From positions 3,867,001-3,931,000 of the forward strand of contig NC_008209.1 of assembly GCF_000014045.1 (NCBI RefSeq): a stretch of 64,000 nucleotides of DNA. The letters are read 5' to 3'. Source of the DNA: Roseobacter denitrificans OCh 114. Lineage in GTDB: Bacteria; Pseudomonadota; Alphaproteobacteria; Rhodobacterales; Rhodobacteraceae. The number at the start of each line of letters is the position of its first letter. Position 1 is the stretch's first letter. Position numbers and translations under genes: made by a program. Positions 15,789 through 24,338 of this stretch are shown in pieces. Below the pieces are notes generated by a model, which saw only the letters and a program-made list of their open reading frames with translations, had not been told where the DNA came from and did no database searches.

Positions 15789-16214
15789 TTACTTTACCTC
15801 GATGCCCATGGAGCGGGCAGAACCCAGAATGATCTTCATCGCCGCTTCGATCGACGTGGCGTTCAGGTCTTTCATCTTCGCTTCGGCAATCTCACGGACC
15901 TGCTTGCTGCTCACGTAACCCACGACTTCGCGCGACGGCGTCTTTGCGCCGGACGACAGCTTGGCGGCCTTCTTGAGGTAATAAGACGCTGGCGGCGTCT
16001 TGATATCCATGGTGAAGGACTTGTCCTGATAATAGGTGATCACGGTCGGGCAAGGGGCGCCTTGCTCCATATCTGCGGTCTTGGCGTTGAACGCCTTGCA
16101 GAATTCCATGATGTTGATGCCGCGCTGACCCAGCGCCGGACCAACCGGCGGAGATGGGTTTGCTTGCCCGGCGGGCACCTGCAGCTTCATGCTGCCAACG
16201 AGTTTCTTGGCCAT
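15789..16214 (-). CDS. rplK: 50S ribosomal protein L11
   Basis: A 141-residue L11 of the GTPase-associated centre. It starts [20 protein letters not shown] and carries the proline-rich [19 protein letters not shown] block and the C-terminal rRNA-binding domain with SMGIEVK at the end. It is preceded by nusG and abuts rplA, giving the common secE-nusG-rplK-rplA order. Confidence 0.98.
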   Translation of the reverse strand: MAKKLVGSMKLQVPAGQANPSPPVGPALGQRGINIMEFCKAFNAKTADMEQGAPCPTVITYYQDKSFTMDIKTPPASYYLKKAAKLSSGAKTPSREVVGYVSSKQVREIAEAKMKDLNATSIEAAMKIILGSARSMGIEVK

Positions 16215-16317
16215 TGGCCTTCTCCTTTTCCAACCCCGGTGCAGCGCGCTGCCTCAGGTCTTGTTGTCGTGGTCCGGTCCGGATGCCGCGGCACCCTCGC
16301 CTCCCACGCTTTGCACG

Positions 16318-16851
16318 TCAGGACTGCTTATTGACCTGCGTGAATTCCAGTTCGACCGGCGTCTCCCGGCCAAAGATAGACACCGACACCTTCAGGCGCT
16401 GGTTCTCGTCGTCCACTTCTTCGATCATGCCGTCGAAGTCCTCGAACGGGCCATCGGCAACCTTGACCTTTTCGCCCACCTCAAAATGGATCAAAGTGCG
16501 CGGCGCTTCTTCACCTTCCTGCACACGGTTGAGAATCGCGTTCACTTCCGCATCCCGCATCGGCATCGGTCGGCCCTGTGGCCCAAGGAACCCGGTGACG
16601 CGGTTGATGGAGTTCACAAGGTGATACCCCTTGTCCGACATCTCCATATGCACCAACACATAACCCGGCATGAAACGGCGCTCAGTGGTCACCTTCTTGC
16701 CGCGCCGCACCTCGATCACCTCTTCGGTCGGAACCAGAACTTCGTCGATCTGGTCTTCCAACTCCTGCTCAGCCACGGAAGTACGGATTTGCTCTGCGAT
16801 CTTCTTTTCAAAGTTCGACAGGACACTGACCGAATACCACCGCTTTGCCAT
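16318..16851 (-). CDS. nusG: Transcription antitermination factor NusG
   Basis: A 177-residue NusG. The N-terminal NGN domain starts [20 protein letters not shown] and includes [12 protein letters not shown]; the C-terminal KOW domain contains [19 protein letters not shown] chose the ATG at 16851; the ATG at 16893 would add 14 non-conserved residues. NusG binds RNA polymerase, Rho and S10 to couple transcription with translation. It lies 205 bp after secE. Confidence 0.97.
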   Translation of the reverse strand: MAKRWYSVSVLSNFEKKIAEQIRTSVAEQELEDQIDEVLVPTEEVIEVRRGKKVTTERRFMPGYVLVHMEMSDKGYHLVNSINRVTGFLGPQGRPMPMRDAEVNAILNRVQEGEEAPRTLIHFEVGEKVKVADGPFEDFDGMIEEVDDENQRLKVSVSIFGRETPVELEFTQVNKQS

Positions 16852-17056
16852 TTGAACCCTATTCCCTGTCTGCGATCGACACGTGAGCGCCAATTTTCTT
16901 TTACCATCAAGCCCTTGAGCCGCTGATCCAGAACAGAAAATCGGCGCGCAACTCGAATCGCCGCACGCCCTCGTTCAGGTCAGGGTTGCGGGATACTCCG
17001 CAAATCCGAATCTTTCAAGAGCAGTAATCGGTTTTTTGCACGGCCCTGCGGCGGTG

Positions 17057-17254
17057 CTACCCGAACATCGTCAAGACGGACTGCAAGCCCCAGCGGATCA
17101 GAATATCAACAAGAGCAAAAAACACAGCCGTCAGAGCTGCGAGAATGAAAACCATCACGGTGGTCAACATCACTTCACGCCGCGTGGGCCACACGACTTT
17201 GGACACTTCAGCACGAACCTGCTGGATGAACTGGAGTGGATTGGTCGTGGCCAT
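17057..17254 (-). CDS. secE: Preprotein translocase subunit SecE
   Basis: A 65-residue single-span SecE. The amphipathic stretch NPLQFIQQVRAEVSKVVWPT and the membrane helix at about residues 35-57 are characteristic. It stabilises SecY in the Sec translocon. It heads the secE-nusG-rplK-rplA run; no tRNA-Trp gene was seen upstream although one is common there in other bacteria. Confidence 0.95.
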   Translation of the reverse strand: MATTNPLQFIQQVRAEVSKVVWPTRREVMLTTVMVFILAALTAVFFALVDILIRWGLQSVLTMFG

Positions 17255-17478
17255 GGGGCACCTTCTTTATGATGTGACCTTGGCGATGTAACGGGCAAAG
17301 CCTCGGAATTCAAGAGACCATTGCGATCAGTCTGTCCGGCACCTACGCGGTGAGGACGCCCTTTCAAGGCGACCCAGCCCGCACCACCTAGGCGAATCGA
17401 AAGACATATAGGCGATAAAACTAAAGAAGCCCCGCGGGCCCACGGAGCATAACCTAAGCGTTCACCAATAAATGTGGT

Positions 17479-17592
17479 TCAGCGACAGGAAGGGTTTGTG
17501 ACAGGACAAGCGTGCGAAACACTGGGCGATGACAGCCAAGCACTGCCAACGAGCGTGGCCAAAACAAACGCATAAGTCCAAGATTTTTTCAT
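17479..17592 (-). CDS. Possible very short secreted peptide with two cysteines
   Basis: From the ATG at 17592 this gives a 37-residue product: a typical signal peptide beginning MKKSWTYAFVLATLVG, a signal-peptidase-like site SHA, and a mature tail of only nine residues, CPVTNPSCR, which could close a disulfide loop. A longer frame from the ATG at 17697 overlaps the preceding gene's stop as ATGA, which argues for translational coupling, but would put 35 non-hydrophobic residues before the signal sequence. No clear ribosome site precedes 17592. I do not recognise it; it could be non-coding. Confidence 0.35.
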   Translation of the reverse strand: MKKSWTYAFVLATLVGSAWLSSPSVSHACPVTNPSCR

Positions 17593-17693
17593 AAACACAG
17601 TATTAATCCCGCATCCTACAACCCAAGAATACCACAAAGGCAAAGAGCTTGCAATATTTTTGCATTCGTTTCGTTCATGGCCTGTTGGCACTG

Positions 17694-17930
17694 TCATCTA
17701 CACTTGGTTGTACATTGACGCTTCATGCGCTCGCATTTTACCCTTGGCTTGTTCTTGAGGCAACTGTTGAAGTTACCGGTGCATTTTGACTTGCAGACGT
17801 TCGAAACATTTACCAGCTGCAGGAGCGGGCTTTGCGCAGGTCGCAGGTCATATGGCCTCTGCTCTGCAGCATGCGCCACAGACAAACACATCGCAAAAAG
17901 TACGGCTGCCCCGGGGCTGGAGACTTTCAC
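17694..17930 (-). CDS. Small secreted six-cysteine protein
   Basis: A 78-residue protein with a signal peptide (hydrophobic AVLFAMCLSV, cleavage after AHA near residue 21) and a basic mature part. Six mature cysteines have the spacing C-x3-C-x6-C-x8-C-x6-C-x3-C, which is palindromic and suggests a disulfide-clamped helical hairpin. Its ATG overlaps the stop of the upstream 785-residue gene (ATGA), and its own stop overlaps another ATG, so it is part of a coupled operon. I do not recognise the family; a periplasmic partner of the membrane protein is the natural guess. Confidence 0.7.
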   Translation of the reverse strand: MKVSSPGAAVLFAMCLSVAHAAEQRPYDLRPAQSPLLQLVNVSNVCKSKCTGNFNSCLKNKPRVKCERMKRQCTTKCR

Positions 17931-20284
17931 TGCTTGGCTCCTCCATTCAGCATCTTCGTCAGATCAGCGACAGACGATTTCGCTTCTCCGATGTCGATGC
18001 TATCCGGGGACATCGACAACACCAGTTCTGACAGTGGCGTATTGCTATAGATGTGAAGCTTTAAAATGTCCGCGCGCGCGCGGAAGAAATGTGCCAGTTT
18101 GATGTTGTAATTAAAGATCGCAATCGTCCATCGCAGCAGCAGCAACGCGATGACCAGCACCACGAAGCGCCCTCCGTTCAACCAGATCAGGCTGTCTTTG
18201 CGGTCGAGCTGTGATTGGAGACTGCGTTCACCCTTCTGGCGTTCCAGCTCTCTGATATGGGTACGCAATTCCGATTCGGTTGCGATCTTTGATTGATTAT
18301 CCGCGATTTCCCTGGCCATGGTCTGAAGCTCGGGATCCACGCCGGTCTTGAGCCGCAACTTCTGTGTCGTGTTCTGTTGGATGTAATTGGCGACGCTTTC
18401 CGGCACATTGGTCTGCGCATACAGAAGGATATCCGGGTCAGAAACATTCGCAAAAATCCGTCCCTGCGCGCCCACGATCAAATCGGGCCGCTGCCCCTCC
18501 TCAACGAGCCCGATGCCGAGCAGGTCTTCACGCCCAAGAGACTGTGGGGCGCCGGAGGCTATCAGGTTTTTGTTCGCATCAAGGCGAACAGACGCCACCA
18601 CACCTTCGGAGCCGACCGCAATGGCGTTGTCTCCCAAACCTGCGGAATCGTAGAATTTGACGTTTTTTGGATCGCCCATTTTGCCTACGACGGTCTTCGG
18701 CAAAGCTTCGTTCGAACGCCATTCGAGCGTCGCGATCTCTGCGCTGACGATTTCGGCCTGATCACCAAAGGCCACGAAGTGGCTTTTCGAAAGTGTTGAG
18801 ATCGTGCGCATGCGGCAGGCATCAGCCATCGCAACCCCATCGCCGCCCCAGCCGCCGAACGTGGTATGAGGTGTGCCGGATGTCTGCGTCGTCAGTGATG
18901 GACTGGCAGGCTGCTGCGCGGCACTGGACGGTGCGTTTTCATCCTGCTCCACGGGGTCAGGTGCAGATGTCCCACAAGGGAAATACCCCCAGCGCGGGGC
19001 CCGCAGCTTTTCGAGCATACCGTCGCCTTCAACCCCGATCTCTACAAAAAACCCGCCCGAGGAAAGCGCCAAGTAGCGATCCTTCTTTTGGTTGGGATAG
19101 GCATGCAACACGTCGAAATAACCTAGCTTTGCACCGCGTTGCGAGCCGCTGGCGGGGGCCGGCAGAAAGTTTCCGGCGTCCTTGGCGAGCTTCACCTCGC
19201 CTTCAATCATCAGATATATGGTTTCAAGGTTGGTCCCGTTGATTTTGAACACAAACAAAAGGCCCGGCGCGCCCACCACGACCCAGTGCTGATCGCCCAA
19301 AGGCGCCCCCACATAAATGCCTGCAATGCGTGACAGTTGCTGCTCTGTTTCTTCATCAACCTTCAATTCGGCCCAGTCGTCACCGCGATTGTCCGTCACA
19401 AAGAGGCGACTGCCTTCACCATAGACGATGCCGCGCCCGGCTCGAAAGCTGGCACCGTAAAGGAAGGGAGCTGCGGCATCGTCTTCGACGACGCGCGTCA
19501 TTTTCCAGTATCCGCTGTCATCTTCGTTTGTGCGGCGGATGAAAGTATTGGTGCCGGCCCCAAAGAAACCTATGCGCTTGCTGTGACCAATATGCCAAAT
19601 GTCAGGGGGGGTGTCAGGGCAAGCATCGTCGTCCGTCGCACCGCTCGGAACTCTGGTGCAGATTCGCGCCGGTTTCCATGCTGGTGCGTCAGCAGTGGGT
19701 ACGTCGATTGGCAATTGGGCCTCGAGCAGGCCTTGACCAAGCACAACGGCCATCTGGTTGCTTACCCGCACCGCGAACAATGTGTCCGCGTTTGGTTCGC
19801 TGTACCCCCCGGCGAGATGGTTATTGCTCCAAAAGAAATTGTCTTTTGCAAGGTAGGATTGGATTTCCCCGAGTTTCTCCGCGTTTTCGCCCCGCAGGTC
19901 TTCCAGCGCGCTCAGGTCGTCCTCAGCTTTGCTGATCTGTTCGTCGAACTCACCGATATTGGCCGTGTGACGGACAAAGAGGTCAAGCTGAGTGTCGAAG
20001 ATGCGACCGCTGTTGGCAATGAACACCGCCGTGAGCGCGACCAGAATGAACGAGGCGCCAAGTGCGGCCCAGGCAATGTTATTGGCATCCTTCGCGCGCT
20101 GGGTGAATTTGTCGCGCACTCGGTTAAGCTTATCGTTCTGAGCCGCGAGCCTATCGACAGAGTCGGACGGTCCAGCACGTTCATTCGGCTCAGTTTTATC
20201 GTCGCTCAACAGCGCGTCGCCATCAATGGCTTGGGATGTGCCAGCAACCTTAAACAGTCTTGAGAAAATTCCTTTGGACATCAA
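17927..20284 (-). CDS. Large bitopic membrane protein with periplasmic beta-propeller-like domain
   Basis: A 785-residue protein not recognised by name. About 68 charged cytoplasmic residues precede a first membrane helix at roughly 69-91. A large central domain of some 600 residues follows, a likely coiled coil near 650-695 (SELRTHIRELERQKGE), a second helix at about 704-726 and a 59-residue cytoplasmic tail. The central domain has many short hydrophobic strands and a degenerate Asp-box-like TDNRGDDW, suggesting a propeller fold of the BNR/YCF48 kind. Two start ATGs are adjacent. It has its own promoter and is followed by the cysteine-rich microprotein through an ATGA overlap. The upstream neighbour is a PP2C-like phosphatase, hinting at a signalling or envelope-stress role. 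Confidence 0.75.
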   Translation of the reverse strand: MMSKGIFSRLFKVAGTSQAIDGDALLSDDKTEPNERAGPSDSVDRLAAQNDKLNRVRDKFTQRAKDANNIAWAALGASFILVALTAVFIANSGRIFDTQLDLFVRHTANIGEFDEQISKAEDDLSALEDLRGENAEKLGEIQSYLAKDNFFWSNNHLAGGYSEPNADTLFAVRVSNQMAVVLGQGLLEAQLPIDVPTADAPAWKPARICTRVPSGATDDDACPDTPPDIWHIGHSKRIGFFGAGTNTFIRRTNEDDSGYWKMTRVVEDDAAAPFLYGASFRAGRGIVYGEGSRLFVTDNRGDDWAELKVDEETEQQLSRIAGIYVGAPLGDQHWVVVGAPGLLFVFKINGTNLETIYLMIEGEVKLAKDAGNFLPAPASGSQRGAKLGYFDVLHAYPNQKKDRYLALSSGGFFVEIGVEGDGMLEKLRAPRWGYFPCGTSAPDPVEQDENAPSSAAQQPASPSLTTQTSGTPHTTFGGWGGDGVAMADACRMRTISTLSKSHFVAFGDQAEIVSAEIATLEWRSNEALPKTVVGKMGDPKNVKFYDSAGLGDNAIAVGSEGVVASVRLDANKNLIASGAPQSLGREDLLGIGLVEEGQRPDLIVGAQGRIFANVSDPDILLYAQTNVPESVANYIQQNTTQKLRLKTGVDPELQTMAREIADNQSKIATESELRTHIRELERQKGERSLQSQLDRKDSLIWLNGGRFVVLVIALLLLRWTIAIFNYNIKLAHFFRARADILKLHIYSNTPLSELVLSMSPDSIDIGEAKSSVADLTKMLNGGAKQ

Positions 20285-20585
20285 TCGCTCAACTTCAAAT
20301 AGTTAATGTTAACAAATGAGACCGCGATTTTCAACTACCAGAAGGCGAGCTTAGTTGGCTGTACAGGTTCGGCGTCTTGTTTCGATCAGGTCTGTGAAAC
20401 GGCAACAGACAAAGTGTCGGGCGACACGTCTGCAACACTTTCAGACCAAGACAGCGGTTCTACCTGTTGGAATTCGTGTTTTTACAGAATGAGGATGTCG
20501 AAAATGGGCTTGCCTAGAGGTCAACGGGGAATACACCCGAATGGTGTGGCCATTGTTTCACGCGGTGCGCAGGACCAAACACAGT
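20285..20585. other. Intergenic region upstream of the 785-residue membrane protein gene
   Basis: This 301-bp gap separates the phosphatase gene from the membrane-protein gene, both on the minus strand. It holds a good promoter close to the downstream gene (listed separately). The rest shows no convincing gene; a plus-strand frame beginning at 20306 runs into the antisense of the phosphatase and has no ribosome site. Confidence 0.5.
20306..20334 (-). promoter_or_regulatory. Putative sigma-70 promoter of the 785-residue gene
   Basis: On the minus strand TTGAAA (20329-20334) is followed after exactly 17 bases by TAACAT (20306-20311), a close match to the housekeeping consensus. The -10 box lies 21 bp before the ATG at 20284, leaving a very short leader. 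It means the membrane protein and its two small followers can be expressed independently of the ABC transporter-phosphatase operon. Confidence 0.55.
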
Positions 20586-21536
20586 TCAGGTCAAAACGAC
20601 GACAGCGCGATCATCATAGAATTCGGTACTGGTTGACCCTTTTACCGTGGCAAATTGCCGGATCTTGTGGAAGTCCGTAGCTTCTGCGGCATGGAACGCG
20701 GCTTCCCACCCGGCCACTGAGATCTCGGGGGGCGGGGCAGGATAACCGTCTGTGTAAACTTCGATACTTGTGATATCCGCCTTTGCGCGCGTGAAATCCT
20801 GCAGGTCGCCGCGCTGAGGCAAGGCGCCATTCAGAGTGTCAAAGCACAACGGGTTACCAAGCGCATTTCCGTAAGCAAACTGTCTCTGGATACCGTCCAT
20901 CAAGAAGGCCCTCACGATATCCGCCACGGCCTCAAGCCCCGTTGCCGCGATGGCGTCCGCGACGATACCGTCAGCGCATTCGGACGTGATAGCCCCTTCG
21001 CAGATGGCTTTTTCGAGGCCGAGGAAAATGCCACGCCGGGTCATGTTCTCTACCCTGTCGCGGTCGCTGGTTTGGTCAGCGAACGTGTTGAAAAGCGCCA
21101 CGCGTGCCACTGTCGACACGTGGTCTATGATCTTTTCATGATGGTGGACCTCGGTGCCGTTTAGGCGAACGGCGCTGTCTCCGAGGAGTAAAAAGCGCCA
21201 CATGTGGCCGCAATCCAATGCGGCGGCGATTGTCGTTGAGGGTGGAATTTTCAGATCGAGCGGGTCAGTCCGGGCCTTCAGCACCGACGAAAGGCGAGCG
21301 ATGATCTGATCGCCGGGGGCATTTCGCGCGGCCGGGTCAAGCGCAATCGCGGTCATTTCTGCGGCGACGGTGAGAGCGGCCAACCGGCCAGCGGCCACAC
21401 CGTCAATGACTGTGCCGAGCGGATCGGTGGCGCCGTCAAACACCCCGAAAACCACGCCCGGCACCGCGAGTGGAACGTCATCGCCCGGTGCAGAACCGTC
21501 GCGGTATTTCGATCTGTTGAAAACCTCCAGTTTCAT
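20586..21536 (-). CDS. PP2C-like serine/threonine phosphatase
   Basis: A 316-residue protein with the scattered signature of metal-dependent PP2C phosphatases: VFDGATD near residue 32 (metal-binding DG), LLLGDSAVRL in the middle and EFYDDRAVVVL at the C-terminus (final metal-binding Asp pair). The start at 21536 (MKLEVFNRSKYRD) is preferred because AAGGGC lies close upstream; an ATG at 21611 would lie inside the permease gene. It starts 8 bp after the permease stop, so it is probably cotranscribed with the ABC importer. It lacks any membrane or kinase domain. Substrate unknown. Confidence 0.75.
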   Translation of the reverse strand: MKLEVFNRSKYRDGSAPGDDVPLAVPGVVFGVFDGATDPLGTVIDGVAAGRLAALTVAAEMTAIALDPAARNAPGDQIIARLSSVLKARTDPLDLKIPPSTTIAAALDCGHMWRFLLLGDSAVRLNGTEVHHHEKIIDHVSTVARVALFNTFADQTSDRDRVENMTRRGIFLGLEKAICEGAITSECADGIVADAIAATGLEAVADIVRAFLMDGIQRQFAYGNALGNPLCFDTLNGALPQRGDLQDFTRAKADITSIEVYTDGYPAPPPEISVAGWEAAFHAAEATDFHKIRQFATVKGSTSTEFYDDRAVVVLT

Positions 21537-21544
21537 GATGCCCT

Positions 21545-23200
21545 TCAGAGAAATGCGTTGTCGCGGTCTTCGGTGAAGCGGAAAACCAGATAGACGCAAA
21601 CACCCGTACACAGCAGCAACACCGTCGAAAGCGCGGCTGCGAGGCCGAATTCACCGTCGAGAACGGCAAGGTATATAGAGACGGGCATCGTGATTGTACC
21701 CGCGTCATAGAGGATCAACGTACCGGACAACTCGTTGATGGCCGTGATGAAACCCATAAGGGAGCCCACAATAAGCCCCGGCAGGATCAAGGGGATTGTG
21801 ATCTTCAAGAAAGCACTCAGTGGTGGCGCACCGAGGTTGATGGCCGCTTCTTCCATGGAGGGTTTGATTTGCCGCAGGCTCGATGTCGTTGATCGCACGC
21901 CGTAGGGCAATCGCCGGATGAAATAAAGCAGGATCAAAAACCACGCCGCGCTCATCCCACCCATGAAACCAGAGCGGAAGGTGGTGACGAAGCCAATGGC
22001 CATGACCACGCCGGGGATCAGGTAGGGGACCATCATCAGAAAGTCGATTGTGCCGGATGCTGTGGTTTCGCGCCGGACGATCACGTAGCTGATCAGGGCC
22101 GAGAACATGGTGATCAGGATCACGGCTGCGATGGCAAACACGAAGCTGTTGGTGATCGCATCGGGAGCTGTGCGCAGGATACGTTCGTAGCTTTCAAAAC
22201 CATAGCCGCCGACAAAGACCGGGCCGTTGGTTTTCAGGAAGGACGTATAAACGACCACGAGCGTTGGCAGCATCGCGATGAGGACAACACCGTGGCAAAA
22301 GCTGTGCACCGCGATGTTGCGCCACCCGGTGAGTCTGGCTTTCACAGGCAGGTTGGTGAGGCTGCTGGCATAACGCCGTTTTGCCAGAATGCGTCTTTGT
22401 GCCAAAAGCGCCAGCATCGAGATGATGATCATGATCATGGAGACGGTGACCGCCATGGTCGGCAGACCGCCGAGTTCCGAGCGGTACGCCGCAAATGCGA
22501 TGGTAGAAAGCGTGCGAAAGCCGCGCCCCAAGATCGCAGGGGTACCAAAATCCGCAATGGACAGCACGAAACAGATGATCGCTCCGGTGCTGATCGCCGG
22601 AAAAACCAAGGGCAGTGTGATTTTGGTAAAGCGTTGCCATGGTGTGCATCCAAGACTTTCTGCGGCGTCCTCGAAGGACTTGTTGACCGCCATCAGCGCT
22701 GTTTGCGTCATGAGAAAGACGAAGGGAAAAAACTTGAGGGTAAAGACAAGGATGATGCCATGTGCGCCGTAGATCGTCGGTGTCTCGATCCCGATGGCTT
22801 CGAAAAAATTGGTGATAAACCCATTTGCCCCCAGCATCATGATCCACGCATAGGCCCCGATGAAGGGAGGCGCGACAAGGACAAGGATGGCCAGCGTTGA
22901 GATCCACGCCCGCCCCCTGAGGTGAAACCGCGCCGTGAAAAAAGCAAGCGGGATGCCGATGAGGCATGCGCCCAAAGTGCCGAGGACGCCGACAAACAGG
23001 GTATTTTTCAACCCGTTGAGATAGTAATTTCGCGTAAATACCTCAACGTAGTTGCCAAACGTCCATTCAAGCGTGTCCGCATCCACAAAGGACAGCATCA
23101 GCACGCGCACAATGGGTAAAAGCAATAACACGACCAGAACGGCGAGTATCACGCCGGTAACGACCGTCCAGAAATCGCAACGCCGGATAAACCCCGTCAT
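21545..23200 (-). CDS. ABC importer permease, two fused permease domains
   Basis: A 551-residue membrane protein with about twelve helices in two BPD-transport-type halves. Each half has an EAA loop, EDAAESLGCTPWQRFTKITL in the first and EAAINLGAPPLSAFLKITI in the second, where the ATPase docks. The start is the ATG at 23200, which overlaps the ATPase stop as ATGA; the alternative at 23218 lies further inside the ATPase gene. Such fused permeases occur in Fe(III) (FbpB/SfuB), 2-aminoethylphosphonate and sugar-phosphate importers. Order binding protein-ATPase-permease-phosphatase. Confidence 0.9.
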   Translation of the reverse strand: MTGFIRRCDFWTVVTGVILAVLVVLLLLPIVRVLMLSFVDADTLEWTFGNYVEVFTRNYYLNGLKNTLFVGVLGTLGACLIGIPLAFFTARFHLRGRAWISTLAILVLVAPPFIGAYAWIMMLGANGFITNFFEAIGIETPTIYGAHGIILVFTLKFFPFVFLMTQTALMAVNKSFEDAAESLGCTPWQRFTKITLPLVFPAISTGAIICFVLSIADFGTPAILGRGFRTLSTIAFAAYRSELGGLPTMAVTVSMIMIIISMLALLAQRRILAKRRYASSLTNLPVKARLTGWRNIAVHSFCHGVVLIAMLPTLVVVYTSFLKTNGPVFVGGYGFESYERILRTAPDAITNSFVFAIAAVILITMFSALISYVIVRRETTASGTIDFLMMVPYLIPGVVMAIGFVTTFRSGFMGGMSAAWFLILLYFIRRLPYGVRSTTSSLRQIKPSMEEAAINLGAPPLSAFLKITIPLILPGLIVGSLMGFITAINELSGTLILYDAGTITMPVSIYLAVLDGEFGLAAALSTVLLLCTGVCVYLVFRFTEDRDNAFL

Positions 23201-24279
23201 GTAATGCGCCCGCCGCATTCGGGGGCCTCGAAAAAGGCGAGGTCACTGCGTTTTGCGCAGATGGTGACCGGGCTGCCCGGCGCAAGCGCGATAATGGCCG
23301 GGTCGGGGCGCGCAAGGGACTTCACGGTTTCGCCTTGCTCGGTGGTAGCGATGACTTCCATCTCTCGCCCGACAAAGCTGACATCGGACAGTCTTGCAGG
23401 CACGGCGATTTCCGTCTCGGTGGCGGCGACGGTGCCGGGTGTGACGCGCAGGGTTTCGGGGCGGATGGCGCACACGATTTCCTGTATGGCCTGCTGCGCC
23501 CCCAGGACGGTGGCCCCTCCAGATGTCAGCGCATATTGGCTGTCCGATTTTGTGAGCGTCAGAAAATTGTTGCCCCCCACAAACGTGGCCACGAACTTGT
23601 TGGCCGGCCGCAGATAGATGTCGAGCGGGCTTGCCGCCTGTTGGATCACACCTTGGTACATCACGCAGACGGTGTCGGACATTGCGAGCGCTTCTTCCTG
23701 GTCATGGGTGACATAGACCGTCGTGATGCCCAGATCGCGCTGGATCCGGCGCAGTTCAGCGCGCAGATCCACCCGCAGGCGCGCATCAAGGTTGGAGAGC
23801 GGTTCGTCCATCAGCAGAACCTTGGGCCGGATCACAATGGCCCGCGCGAGGCCCACGCGCTGTTGTTGTCCGCCTGAAAGCTCGTGCGGCATGCGATCGG
23901 CGAATGCCCCGAGTTGCACAACCTCAAGCACCTCATTGACGCGCTTGGTGATCTCGGATGCAGCGACCTTGCGTTGTTTCAGGCCGAATGCCACGTTTTC
24001 GCGCACACTTATGTGTGGAAAGATCGCATAATCCTGAAAGACCATGCCAACGTCGCGGCGGTGCGCGGGCAAGCCCTCTATGGACTTCCCGTCGATGACT
24101 ATCTGGCCCGCGTTCTGATCATGAAAGCCGGCAATTGTCCGCAAAAGCGTAGTTTTTCCGCAACCCGACGGGCCGAGCAGGGTAAAGAAAGACCCCGACG
24201 GAATTGATATATTGATGTCGGATAGCGCAACCACGTCGCCATACAGCTTGCGCAGGCCGGTAATTTCAACAGAGGCCAT
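23197..24279 (-). CDS. ABC importer ATP-binding subunit (Fe(III)/phosphonate/polyamine type)
   Basis: A 360-residue ATPase. Walker A is GPSGCGKTT near residue 38, the ABC signature LSGGQQQR near 136, Walker B VLLMDEPLSNLDARL just after, and the H-loop in VYVTHDQEEALAMSD. The C-terminal 120 residues form a TOBE-like regulatory domain. It follows the binding-protein gene after a 59-bp gap and overlaps the permease start. It powers uptake through the fused permease. Confidence 0.93.
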   Translation of the reverse strand: MASVEITGLRKLYGDVVALSDINISIPSGSFFTLLGPSGCGKTTLLRTIAGFHDQNAGQIVIDGKSIEGLPAHRRDVGMVFQDYAIFPHISVRENVAFGLKQRKVAASEITKRVNEVLEVVQLGAFADRMPHELSGGQQQRVGLARAIVIRPKVLLMDEPLSNLDARLRVDLRAELRRIQRDLGITTVYVTHDQEEALAMSDTVCVMYQGVIQQAASPLDIYLRPANKFVATFVGGNNFLTLTKSDSQYALTSGGATVLGAQQAIQEIVCAIRPETLRVTPGTVAATETEIAVPARLSDVSFVGREMEVIATTEQGETVKSLARPDPAIIALAPGSPVTICAKRSDLAFFEAPECGGRIT

Positions 24280-24338
24280 TCAGTGTACCTATCCTGTAGG
24301 AGATGCCGGGCGCACATCAGGACGCCCGGCGCTGTAAA

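Noticed and set aside
17255..17478. tRNA-Trp gene upstream of secE
   Set aside because: This is a common arrangement, but no cloverleaf-like arms are visible on either strand.
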